Source of the DNA: Dehalococcoidia bacterium | GTDB taxonomy: Bacteria > Chloroflexota > Dehalococcoidia > GIF9 > AB-539-J10 | DNA: 13,123 bases | Assembly (NCBI GenBank): GCA_030605665.1 | Contig: JAUWHW010000072.1 | Span: 1 to 13,123 of the forward strand | Direction of reading: 5' to 3' | Shown: positions 6,308-13,123 of the stretch, one piece after another | Position numbering within the stretch: the first letter of the stretch is position 1 | Layout: each line of letters begins with the position of its first letter | The notes under the pieces: model-generated | What the model saw: the letters and a program-made list of their open reading frames with translations, nothing else | What the model was told of the DNA's origin: nothing | Databases searched by the model: none | Program-made: the position numbers and the translations under genes

Positions 6308-8781
6308 TGGAAATTGGAACAGTAAAGCCTATTGATATCGAAAAGGAAATGAAAAGCTCCTATCTGGACTATGCCATGAGCGTCATTGTCTCCCGAGCAT
6401 TACCTGACGTGCGCGATGGCTTGAAGCCAGTGCAACGGCGCATTTTATATGCCATAGATGGATTAGGGTTGCATCACAACAGCCCGCATAAAAAGAGCGC
6501 CCGAATTGTGGGTGAAGTTATGGGTAAATATCACCCTCACGGGGACGCTTCAATCTATGAAACTATGGTGCGCCTGGCTCAAGACTTCTCACTGAGATAT
6601 GTTTTAGTTGATGGACAAGGTAATTTTGGCAGCGTTGATAACGATCCACCAGCAGCGATGAGATATACAGAGGCCCGGCTTGCTGAAATCGCTGAGGAAA
6701 TGCTGGTCGACATCGATAAGAATACAGTCAACTTTGTTTCTAATTTCGATGATTCACTCAAAGAGCCCTCCATCTTACCAGCCAGGTTGCCTAATTTACT
6801 GGTTAATGGCTCCTCAGGCATAGCTGTAGGCATGACAACTAACATCCCGCCGCATAATCTAGGGGAGGTGTGTGATGCTATCGCCTATCTAATTGATAAC
6901 CCACAAGCCAATATGGATGAGCTGTTGGAGTTTGTTAAAGGCCCTGATTTCCCCACAGCAGCTGTAATTTTGGGGAAAGAGGGAATAAAGAGTGCTTATG
7001 CTACAGGGCAAGGGAAAATCATAGTCCGGGCTAAGACCAGCGAAGTAAGCACCAAGGGAGGGAAAAGACAAATAATTGTTACTGAGCTTCCCTATCAAGT
7101 AAACAAGGCAGCTCTAGTGGAGAGAATCGCTGAGTTGATAAAAGGGAAGAAGATTACAGGAATAGCTGAAGTGCGTGATGAATCCGATAGGGAAGGCATG
7201 CACCTGGTTATTGAACTCAAGAAGGTAGCACAGCCCCAGCAAATACTTAACAATCTATATAAGTACACCCCAATGCAATCCGCCTTTTTCATTAACATGG
7301 TCGCTTTGGTTAATGGGCAACCAAGGCTGATTAATCTTAAGACAGCTCTAACTTGCTATATTGATTTCCGCTGTGAGGTCATTACTAAGCGTTCTCAATT
7401 TGAGCTTGAGAAAGCAAGAAATAGAGCTCACATTCTTGAGGGCTTCAGGATTGCCCTGGATAACCTGGAGCAGGTAATTAAAATCATTCGGCAATCTGAA
7501 ACTGTTGACGCTGCTCGCGCTAATTTGATGTCAGCGTTCAGTTTGTCGCAAGTCCAGTCACAAGCTATTCTTGACATGCCTCTCCGTAGATTGGTCCATC
7601 TGGAGCGGCAAAAAATAGTCGAGGAGTATGCTAATGTGCTAAAGAATATTTCTTATCTAGAGGCTCTATTAGCCAATCCCAGGAAGGTATTATTCCTTGT
7701 CAAACAAGATGTTGACCAGCTGAAATCCAAATATGGTGATAAGCGTCGTACTTTGATCAGTAGACAGGAAGTTACAGAATTCCGCCAGGAAGACCTTGTT
7801 CCCCACCAGAAAGTAATAATTACGCTTAGTAACCAGGGCTTTATTAAAAGGCTTCCCGTCAGCACTTACCGACTACAGCACCGTGGAGGGAGAGGTGTCA
7901 TGGGAATGGTAACTCGTGAGGGTGATTTACTAAAACATATCTTGGCAGTTGACACACACGATAACTTACTTTTTTTTACTAAGCGAGGCAAGGTTTATTG
8001 TCTGAAGTGCTACGAGATTCCTGAGGATTCATCTCGGACCGCTAAAGGCACATCCATGGTTAATTTATTACCCATTGATTTAAAGGACGAGGTAACTGCA
8101 ATCCTAGCTATCAGCTATCAGCTGACAGCTAACGGTTCTTTTTTGTTGCTCGCCACTAAGGCTGGCGAGATAAAGAAGACTTCCTTAGATGAATTTTCTT
8201 CCATCAGGAGAAATGGCCTTATTGCCATGGGACTCAAGAATGATGATGAACTGGTGTCAGCCAGGGTAGCTAGCGATTTAGATGAGGTTATCTTGGTAAG
8301 TCAAAACGGGCGGGCTATTAGATTTAAGGTTAAAAACTTGAGAGCTGCGTCTCGAAGCAGTGGTGGCGTTCATGGTATTCGTCTGACTGATGATTGCGTT
8401 GTCGGCATGGATGTCATTGCCAACCCTCTTGGTGTCATTGCGAGGGGAACAGAGCAATCTCAAGAGGCTTATCTGCTTACAGTGGCAGAAAAAGGGTTTG
8501 GAAAGTTAACTTCAATTAAGAGTTATCCTATCCAGCAGAGAGGAGGAAAGGGGGTTCGAGCTCATAAAGCTAGTGACAAAATAGGGAAGATTGTGGCAGC
8601 TAGGCTTGTGAACAAAGACGAAGGGTATTTGGTGATGTTATCCACCGCGGGCAATGTTGAGTGTATTCCCATTGAACAGATCTCAGTTCAGAGCAGGAAT
8701 GGCAGAGGCGTACATTTAATGGCCTTGGCCAAGGGTGACAGCGTAGTTTCTATCACTACTCCAGATAGCCTGGCTAGGTAA
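6307..8781 (+). CDS. gyrA: DNA gyrase subunit A
   Basis: The 824-residue protein is the breakage-reunion subunit of gyrase, which works with GyrB to introduce negative supercoils. The N-terminus has [20 protein letters not shown] (19-38) and KPVQRRILY (40-48). The winged-helix active site has [14 protein letters not shown] (74-87) and [10 protein letters not shown] (116-125), with catalytic Tyr120. The tower and coiled-coil region follows, then the C-terminal beta-propeller with GyrA-box-like QHRGGRGV and QQRGGKGV, which favours GyrA over ParC. The residue matching E. coli Ser83 is Ala81, and Glu85 stands for Asp87. Ala at this site is the natural state in mycobacteria and is linked to lower quinolone sensitivity. 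ATG 6307 overlaps the upstream stop (TAATG), with GAGGAG as Shine-Dalgarno. gyrB is not in the window. A repeat-like segment lies within the propeller coding region. Confidence 0.96.
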   Translation: MEIGTVKPIDIEKEMKSSYLDYAMSVIVSRALPDVRDGLKPVQRRILYAIDGLGLHHNSPHKKSARIVGEVMGKYHPHGDASIYETMVRLAQDFSLRYVLVDGQGNFGSVDNDPPAAMRYTEARLAEIAEEMLVDIDKNTVNFVSNFDDSLKEPSILPARLPNLLVNGSSGIAVGMTTNIPPHNLGEVCDAIAYLIDNPQANMDELLEFVKGPDFPTAAVILGKEGIKSAYATGQGKIIVRAKTSEVSTKGGKRQIIVTELPYQVNKAALVERIAELIKGKKITGIAEVRDESDREGMHLVIELKKVAQPQQILNNLYKYTPMQSAFFINMVALVNGQPRLINLKTALTCYIDFRCEVITKRSQFELEKARNRAHILEGFRIALDNLEQVIKIIRQSETVDAARANLMSAFSLSQVQSQAILDMPLRRLVHLERQKIVEEYANVLKNISYLEALLANPRKVLFLVKQDVDQLKSKYGDKRRTLISRQEVTEFRQEDLVPHQKVIITLSNQGFIKRLPVSTYRLQHRGGRGVMGMVTREGDLLKHILAVDTHDNLLFFTKRGKVYCLKCYEIPEDSSRTAKGTSMVNLLPIDLKDEVTAILAISYQLTANGSFLLLATKAGEIKKTSLDEFSSIRRNGLIAMGLKNDDELVSARVASDLDEVILVSQNGRAIRFKVKNLRAASRSSGGVHGIRLTDDCVVGMDVIANPLGVIARGTEQSQEAYLLTVAEKGFGKLTSIKSYPIQQRGGKGVRAHKASDKIGKIVAARLVNKDEGYLVMLSTAGNVECIPIEQISVQSRNGRGVHLMALAKGDSVVSITTPDSLAR
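8106..8135 (+). repeat. Palindromic repeat embedded in the gyrA reading frame
   Basis: The bases AGCTATCAGCTATCAGCTGA and the following CAGCTAACGG contain a tandem AGCTATC and a nearly perfect 18-bp palindrome (8113-8130, centred on CAGCTG). They encode [10 protein letters not shown] (about residues 601-610), between EVTAIL and FLLLATKAG of a propeller blade. The peptide ISYQLTAN is unlike the acidic loop usual here and resembles the product of a common intergenic repeat. Confidence 0.45.
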
Positions 8782-8864
8782 AACCATTAAAAATAATAGA
8801 ACAACAATACATCGTGGCATGATATATTGACAGGAGTAGCACAAGGAAGTAACTTAAAAATTCT

Positions 8865-8877
8865 GGAGGTGAGTATA
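8865..8877 (+). promoter_or_regulatory. Strong Shine-Dalgarno facing an ATA codon
   Basis: GGAGGTGA (8865-8872) is the only good ribosome site near the start of the acyl-activating enzyme. At ideal distance the codon is ATA (8875-8877), followed by AAT ATT AAA. The nearest normal starts are TTG 8827 and GTG 8869, which lack a Shine-Dalgarno, and ATG 8890, which is too far from this one. Confidence 0.5.
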
Positions 8878-10362
8878 AATATTAAAGAAATGCTGGAGAG
8901 AACTGCCAGAGAAGTGCCTCAGAAAACAGCCATTGTCCTTGGCTCTCAAAGAGTTACCTATCGGGAATTGGATGAAAGCTCTAACAGGGTGGCTAACGCT
9001 CTCATAGAGCTAGGCATGAAGAAAGGGGACCATGTGGCTATTTTAATGTCCTGTACCCCTGAGTGGGTTATCAATTATTTTGGAGTTGTTAAGGCCGCTG
9101 GCATAACTATAATTCTTAACTCTATGCTTAAAGCGACTGAACTCGACTCCTTATTGCGTGACTCCGATTCTAGGATATTAATTACTGAGAAAAGTTTTTC
9201 TCAAATGTTATCTTCAGTTTTGCCTACCCTACCTTCAATGAAGCATGTTATAGAGGTTGACAGTGATTCCTATGCCCAGATGATAGCCCGTAGTTCTTCC
9301 ATGCCACCGGTTGTTGATATAAAGGATGACGATGAGTCCGCCATCATATATACCTCTGGTGTTTTGGGTAAGCAAAAGGGTGTAGTGCATACCCATTCTT
9401 CGCTTATGGCGGTTGTTACCACAGTGGCACCTGGTTTGGAACAAAAGAGAGAGGATATCTGCATAGGAATGATCCCCTTTTTCTACGCTCTGGGTTTGGC
9501 AGTTGTTGCCCTCATTTCCTTTTATAAAGGGTCCACTGTGGTGATTGTTCCTCGCTTCACCACCGGGAATGTTTTGGAAACTGTAGAGCAGGAAAAGGCC
9601 ACTATGCTTGTGGGCGTCCCAGCTATGTACAATGCCTTGGCTATGTTGGATGAGGATACCCTTAGTAGATATAACTTAAGCTCACTACGGCTGGCGCTTA
9701 CCGCTGGAGCAAAAGCCTCGGTTCATCTTATGAAGACCTTGGAGGAAAAGTTTGGTTTAACCCTTTGTGAAATATATGGGACTACTGAGGCTCTTGCTGT
9801 TAGCTTTGGTGATATTCATAATCGCAAGCTGGGGACAGCAGGTAAGCCAATTCAGGATGTCAAAATAATAGATGCTAGCGGCAAAGAAGTACCTCGGGGT
9901 GAAATAGGAGAAATTGTTTCTCGCAGTCCGCAGGTAATGAAGGGCTATTATAAGGAGCCTGAGCTTACAGCTCAGGTTCTTAAAGATGGCTGGTTTCATT
10001 CCGGTGATTTGGTCAAGATGGATGAGGATGGCTACATAGAATATATAGAGAAGAAATCGTTTATAATAGTAACCTCTGCTGGAGTTAAGATTCCTCCCAC
10101 AGAAGTCGAAGACCTGCTTTTAAAGCATCCCAGTGTGGCTGAAGCAGCGTATGTCGGTGTTCTGGATGAGCATAAAGGACAGATACCCACAGCTTTCATA
10201 GTGCTTAAGGAAGGGCAAGCTGCTACCGCAAAGGAAATACGCACTTTTTGCCGCCAAAGCCTGGCTAATTACAAGCTGCCTCATAAAATTGAGTTCGTGG
10301 GTAGCATACCCAAGACTGGTTCAGGTAAAATGGACAGGAGGCGCCTCAAGGAGAGTAAGTAG
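8875..10362 (+). CDS. Acyl-CoA synthetase / AMP-dependent ligase
   Basis: An ANL-superfamily enzyme of about 495 residues that activates a carboxylic acid as acyl-adenylate and usually passes it to CoA. Motifs, numbered from TTG 8827: the phosphate loop YTSGVLGKQKGVVHTH (from 175, where TSGTTGKPKG is usual), the middle motif CEIYGTTEA, the hinge region GWFHSGDLVKMDEDGYIEYI, and the C-terminal PKTGSGKMDRRRL with the catalytic Lys. The hinge-following motif reads EKKSFIIVTSAGVKIPPTEVE instead of the common DRKKDMIISGGENIYPxEVE. The enzyme should be active but is divergent, and its substrate cannot be predicted; a medium/long-chain fatty or aromatic acid is likely. The start is uncertain: the Shine-Dalgarno points to ATA 8875. 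ATG 8890 would remove only five residues. fabF starts 8 bases after the stop, suggesting one transcript and a shared acyl-metabolism role. Confidence 0.85.
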   Translation: MNIKEMLERTAREVPQKTAIVLGSQRVTYRELDESSNRVANALIELGMKKGDHVAILMSCTPEWVINYFGVVKAAGITIILNSMLKATELDSLLRDSDSRILITEKSFSQMLSSVLPTLPSMKHVIEVDSDSYAQMIARSSSMPPVVDIKDDDESAIIYTSGVLGKQKGVVHTHSSLMAVVTTVAPGLEQKREDICIGMIPFFYALGLAVVALISFYKGSTVVIVPRFTTGNVLETVEQEKATMLVGVPAMYNALAMLDEDTLSRYNLSSLRLALTAGAKASVHLMKTLEEKFGLTLCEIYGTTEALAVSFGDIHNRKLGTAGKPIQDVKIIDASGKEVPRGEIGEIVSRSPQVMKGYYKEPELTAQVLKDGWFHSGDLVKMDEDGYIEYIEKKSFIIVTSAGVKIPPTEVEDLLLKHPSVAEAAYVGVLDEHKGQIPTAFIVLKEGQAATAKEIRTFCRQSLANYKLPHKIEFVGSIPKTGSGKMDRRRLKESK

Positions 10363-10369
10363 CTCACAG

Positions 10370-11608
10370 GTGAACAAAAGAAGAGTAGTTGTTACCGGTG
10401 TTGGGGCCGTTACTCCTTTGGCCACCGGGGCCGAGGAATCCTGGCAGGCGCTGTGTCAGGGCAAATCAGGGGTGGCAAGAATCACCAAGTTTGACCCCTC
10501 CGGCTTTAAGACACAGATTGCCGCCGAGGTAAAAGATTTCCACCCTGAGGACTTCCTGGATAAGAAAAAAATAAGAAGGACTGACCCTTTTGTTCACTAC
10601 GCTCTGGCGGCTACTCGTATGGCGTTGGATGATTCTGGATTGATTATCAACGATAACAATGCAAATAGAGTGGGAATAGTAATGGGCACATGCGTTGGTG
10701 GCATGATTACTTATGAAAAAAATCTCCGCACCCTCCAGGAGGAAGGACCGGACAAGGTTTCCCCTTTCTTTATCCCCGGTTTTATACCCAACATGGCAAC
10801 AGGGGAGATCTCCATCGCTTTTGGTGCTAAGGGACCAAGCAAGTGTGTGGTTACCGCTTGCGCCAGTGGCAGTCATGCTATTGGTGATGCTTTCAGGCTT
10901 ATTCAATATGGTGAAACAGATGCCATGATTGCTGGGGGCAGTGATGCCTATATTCTTCCTGTGGGCATTGCTGGACTTGGTAGGATGAAAGCCATATCCC
11001 GCAGGAACGATGAGCCGGAAAAGGCATCACGTCCCTTTGATAAAGACCGCGATGGCTTTGTGCTTGGAGAAGGTGCCGGGGTTATGATTTTAGAGGAGCT
11101 GGAGCAGGCTAAAAGAAGGGGAGCTACAATCTATGCTGAGCTCGTAGGCTATGGCTCCAGCATTGACGGTTTTCACATAACTGAGCCTGACTGTGAAAAT
11201 CAAGCAAAGTGCATAAAATTAGCCTTGAACGAGGCTAGTATTTCAGCCAGCGATATTGATTATATCAATGCTCATGGCACCGCTACTTTGCTCAATGATA
11301 TGTCTGAGACTAAGGCCATAAAGGCCGCTTTAGGCGAACGCAGCAGAAAAGTGCCTGTAAGCTCCAATAAATCCATGATTGGCCATTTATTAGCTGCAGC
11401 CGGTGCCGTGGAAGCTATTTTCACTATCCTTACTATAAGGGATGGCGTAATCCCGCCTACTATAAACTATGATACTCCAGACCCTGAGTGCGACTTAGAC
11501 TATGTCCCCAATGTAGCCAGAAAAGCAGAGGTGAACATAGCCCTTTCTAATTCCTTCGGCTTTGGGGGGGCAAACGCTGCCCTCGTTATCAGGAACTTCA
11601 GCCAGTAG
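10370..11608 (+). CDS. fabF: Beta-ketoacyl-ACP synthase II
   Basis: The 412-residue condensing enzyme extends acyl chains by decarboxylative condensation with malonyl-ACP. The catalytic Cys164 is in VTACASGSHAIGDA, His302 in NAHGTATLLND, Lys334 in SSNKSMIGH with His339, and the C-terminal glycine-rich motif is NSFGFGGANAALV. N-terminal RRVVVTGVGAVTPLATG is typical. Length matches FabF (about 410). GTG 10370 is chosen because the conserved N-terminus begins there. Its Shine-Dalgarno (AAGGAG, 16 bases away inside the preceding gene) is distant, so coupling to the upstream ligase stop at 10362 is likely. An upstream ATG at 10289 would add 27 unrelated residues. No acyl carrier protein, reductase or dehydratase gene is nearby, so a specialised role beside the ligase is as possible as general fatty-acid elongation. 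Confidence 0.93.
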   Translation: MNKRRVVVTGVGAVTPLATGAEESWQALCQGKSGVARITKFDPSGFKTQIAAEVKDFHPEDFLDKKKIRRTDPFVHYALAATRMALDDSGLIINDNNANRVGIVMGTCVGGMITYEKNLRTLQEEGPDKVSPFFIPGFIPNMATGEISIAFGAKGPSKCVVTACASGSHAIGDAFRLIQYGETDAMIAGGSDAYILPVGIAGLGRMKAISRRNDEPEKASRPFDKDRDGFVLGEGAGVMILEELEQAKRRGATIYAELVGYGSSIDGFHITEPDCENQAKCIKLALNEASISASDIDYINAHGTATLLNDMSETKAIKAALGERSRKVPVSSNKSMIGHLLAAAGAVEAIFTILTIRDGVIPPTINYDTPDPECDLDYVPNVARKAEVNIALSNSFGFGGANAALVIRNFSQ

Positions 11609-11707
11609 CCTAAGTATAACGGCACACTCTTTCCAAGGGATATACAGTCAAAGCCAGCTTGCGGCTCTAGCTCAGATAGATAGTGGACACTTTAGACAGC
11701 CTTTTAT

Positions 11708-11855
11708 GCCATTGCGAGAATAAGCCGGGATGAACCCCGCCACTACGGTTACATCTCGTAGGGTCGGGGCTTGTCCCCGACCAAGGTATGGTGGTATGGC
11801 GACTCAGGGATTACAGAGCCTGTTCCAAGTTTGTTCGGATTACCCTCGTGATGAC
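11708..11855. repeat. REP-like spacer with a GC-rich hairpin
   Basis: This gene-free stretch has a perfect hairpin, GGTCGGGG (11762-11769), loop CTTGT, CCCCGACC (11775-11782), without a following T run. It is flanked by GCCATTGCGAG (11708-11718) and CTCGTGATGAC (11845-11855), related as diverged inverted repeats (8 of 11). Both modules resemble dispersed repeats common between genes in uncultured bacteria. The rest of 11609-11900 holds nothing I can name. Confidence 0.5.
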
Positions 11856-11903
11856 AAGGCAAGAAGGTAGTGTGGCACCAATCATGTGAGCGAGTACGCT
11901 TGC

Positions 11904-11932
11904 TTGACACTAAGGAGGGGAAAACCTAGAAT
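11904..11932 (+). promoter_or_regulatory. Strong sigma-70 promoter of the tRNA cluster
   Basis: A consensus -35 TTGACA (11904-11909), exactly 17 bp of spacer, and -10 TAGAAT (11927-11932; 5 of 6). Initiation about 7 bases later would fall just before tRNA-Phe at 11943, as expected for a stable-RNA promoter. Confidence 0.85.
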
Positions 11933-11942
11933 ATTGGCGCTG

Positions 11943-12015
<73 letters not shown>

Positions 12016-12036
12016 CTTTAACAAAGTAAAGAATCT

Positions 12037-12111
12037 GCGGAAGTAGTTCAGCGGTAGAATGCTTCCTTGCCAAGGAAGAGGTCGCGAGTTCGAATCTCGT
12101 CTTCCGCTCCA
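12037..12111 (+). tRNA. tRNA-Gly (anticodon GCC)
   Basis: A 72-nt body (to 12108) plus encoded CCA: acceptor GCGGAAG/CTTCCGC, anticodon arm CTTCC-TTGCCAA-GGAAG, T loop TTCGAAT, discriminator T. Confidence 0.95.
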
Positions 12112-12129
12112 CTTGAGAGGAGTAAGCAG

Positions 12130-12214
12130 GCCGAAGTGGCGGAATGGTAGACGCGGCAGTCTCAAAAACTGTTGGGAGGCAACTCCCGTGTCGGTTCGAC
12201 TCCGACCTTCGGCA
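12130..12214 (+). tRNA. tRNA-Leu (anticodon CAA)
   Basis: An 85-nt class II tRNA: acceptor GCCGAAG/CTTCGGC, anticodon loop CTCAAAA, long variable arm with GGGAG/CTCCC, T arm GTCGG-TTCGACT-CCGAC, discriminator A. CCA is not encoded. Confidence 0.94.
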
Positions 12215-12227
12215 CAAAGTAAACCAA

Positions 12228-12301
12228 TGCCGAGTTGTGTAGCGGTAGCACGGAGGACTTTGGATCCTCTAGCCCTGGTTCGAATCCAGGCTCGGCAGCC
12301 A
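12228..12301 (+). tRNA. tRNA-Gln (anticodon TTG)
   Basis: A 71-nt body (to 12298) plus encoded CCA: acceptor TGCCGAG/CTCGGCA, anticodon arm GAGGA-CTTTGGA-TCCTC, T arm CCTGG-TTCGAAT-CCAGG, discriminator G. Confidence 0.94.
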
Positions 12302-12319
12302 ATTAATTTGGGTAGATGT

Positions 12320-12394
12320 TCCCCGGTAGCTCAACGGTAGAGCAGGCGGCTGTTAACCGTAAGGTTGTAGGTTCGAATCCTACCCGGGGAGCCA
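12320..12394 (+). tRNA. tRNA-Asn (anticodon GTT)
   Basis: A 72-nt body (to 12391) plus encoded CCA: acceptor TCCCCGG/CCGGGGA, anticodon loop CTGTTAA, T arm GTAGG-TTCGAAT-CCTAC, discriminator G. The anticodon stem (GGCGG/CCGTA) has a G-A mismatch at the top pair and a G-T next to it. Confidence 0.93.
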
Positions 12395-12403
12395 GGTCTA
12401 AAT

Positions 12404-12964
12404 ATGGAAACAACGATTAACCAGGCAAAGTTATACATAATTCAGGGGGACATCACCAAACAAGCTACAGATGCCATAGTTAATGCCGCTAATCCCAGTT
12501 TAATGGGAGGTGGTGGAGTGGACGGGGCTATACATCGAGCTGGAGGGCCAGCCATCTTAGAGGAATGCAAGCAAATCGTTTCTAAACAGGGTAGGTTGCC
12601 AACCGGAAAAGCTGTGATTACCACAGGAGGAAACCTTAAAGCAAAATATGTAATACATACCGTCGGCCCCGTCTGGCATGGTGGCGGTAGAAACGAAGCT
12701 GAGCTTTTAGCTAGCGTCTATCGTGAATGCTTAAAGATAGCAAATGAGCATAAGTTAGCCAGCATCTCCTTTCCTTCTGTAAGCACAGGTGCCTATGGCT
12801 ATCCTGTAAGTGAGGCGGCAAGAATAGCCATAAGGGCTGTAGCTTTATTCCTCAAGGAACAAGCCACTTCTCTTAAAGAAGTAGTATTTGTCCTTTTTGA
12901 TTCCAGAACTTATGAAACCTACCGCTCTGCGCTGCAGGAGATAATAGACGGTTCTAAAACTTAG
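12404..12964 (+). CDS. Macrodomain protein, MacroD/YmdB-like ADP-ribose hydrolase
   Basis: The 186-residue protein is a single macrodomain. Ligand-site motifs are QGDIT (14-18), DAIVNAANPSLMGGGGVDGA (23-42) with the catalytic-type Asn27/Asn30 and Asp40, AGG (46-48), HTVGPVWHGG, and SFPSVSTGAYGYP for the diphosphate loop. This class binds ADP-ribose and removes it from O-acetyl-ADP-ribose or from mono-ADP-ribosylated proteins and nucleic acids. It acts in the cytoplasm. The gene starts 9 bases after the CCA of tRNA-Asn with no promoter between them and no real Shine-Dalgarno, so it is probably read from the tRNA promoter. After tRNA processing its mRNA would have an extremely short leader. No ADP-ribosyltransferase gene is in the window. 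Confidence 0.92.
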   Translation: METTINQAKLYIIQGDITKQATDAIVNAANPSLMGGGGVDGAIHRAGGPAILEECKQIVSKQGRLPTGKAVITTGGNLKAKYVIHTVGPVWHGGGRNEAELLASVYRECLKIANEHKLASISFPSVSTGAYGYPVSEAARIAIRAVALFLKEQATSLKEVVFVLFDSRTYETYRSALQEIIDGSKT

Positions 12965-13123
12965 AAATATAAAGAGCATTAGAGCAGGCCTGGTTGAATG
13001 GTATTGGTAGAGTATAACCTCTCACACAGAAAGAATCTTTAGATTTTCTACCGCTTCAAAATGTCTTATGTTACTAGTGAGAAGAGTAAGGTTATGATAA
13101 AGGCAGGTAGAAGCAATTAGAAG
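12965..13123. other. Right-hand intergenic end
   Basis: About 160 AT-rich bases to the edge. An imperfect palindrome around AGAAAGAATCT-TTAGATTTTCT (about 13026-13050) is the only structure seen. No gene is evident on either strand. Confidence 0.4.

Noticed and set aside
10466..10906. 146-codon minus-strand frame inside fabF
   Set aside because: Antisense to the FabF catalytic core with no own signals.
11762..11782. GC-rich hairpin as the fabF terminator
   Set aside because: Stable stem but no T run follows, and it is over 150 bases from the stop; better seen as a REP-type repeat.
12404..12964. Macrodomain as the antitoxin of a DarTG-like system
   Set aside because: The motifs fit MacroD/YmdB rather than DarG, and no DarT-like ADP-ribosyltransferase frame is adjacent.

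Overview
The window looks like a chromosomal segment of an uncultured bacterium, most likely a Dehalococcoidia-type member of the Chloroflexota. This is inferred from gene content: a UPF0182-type C-terminus, an archaeal-type phosphoglycerate-mutase-like gene directly before aspartate kinase, and a small TPR protein fused operonically to gyrA. No database search was possible. Most genes are housekeeping. I see no CRISPR array, phage, transposase or recognisable defence island.

Left part (1-2750), mostly minus strand. The 3' end of a UPF0182-like membrane protein gene is followed by a decayed fragment of an undecaprenyl diphosphate synthase gene, broken by frameshifts and stops. Next is a 14-TM-type (DHA2) drug-efflux MFS gene with a hairpin terminator. 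Just upstream of it is a 48-codon gene with a strong Shine-Dalgarno, preceded by a long inverted repeat that reaches into the Shine-Dalgarno. A lone tRNA-Pro(CGG) gene follows on the minus strand.

Middle part (2800-8790), plus strand. A dispersed repeat (the kind that yields spurious CHPERSEG-type peptides) abuts an ApgM-family gene. That gene is 9 bases from lysC, a context that fits a proposed homoserine kinase as well as a phosphoglycerate mutase. lysC carries a strong in-frame internal start at codon 246, which predicts an alpha/beta aspartokinase. After an AT-rich repetitive spacer come a TPR protein and gyrA, with stop and start codons overlapping by one base. A palindromic repeat appears to be embedded in the gyrA reading frame.

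Right part (8790-13123), plus strand. An acyl-activating enzyme (AMP-forming) and a FabF-type ketoacyl-ACP synthase form a tight pair. The first of these lacks a conventional start codon at the position its Shine-Dalgarno indicates. After a REP-like spacer, a near-consensus sigma-70 promoter drives a five-tRNA cluster (Phe-Gly-Leu-Gln-Asn). A macrodomain gene begins 9 bases after the last tRNA's CCA and is probably expressed from the same transcript.
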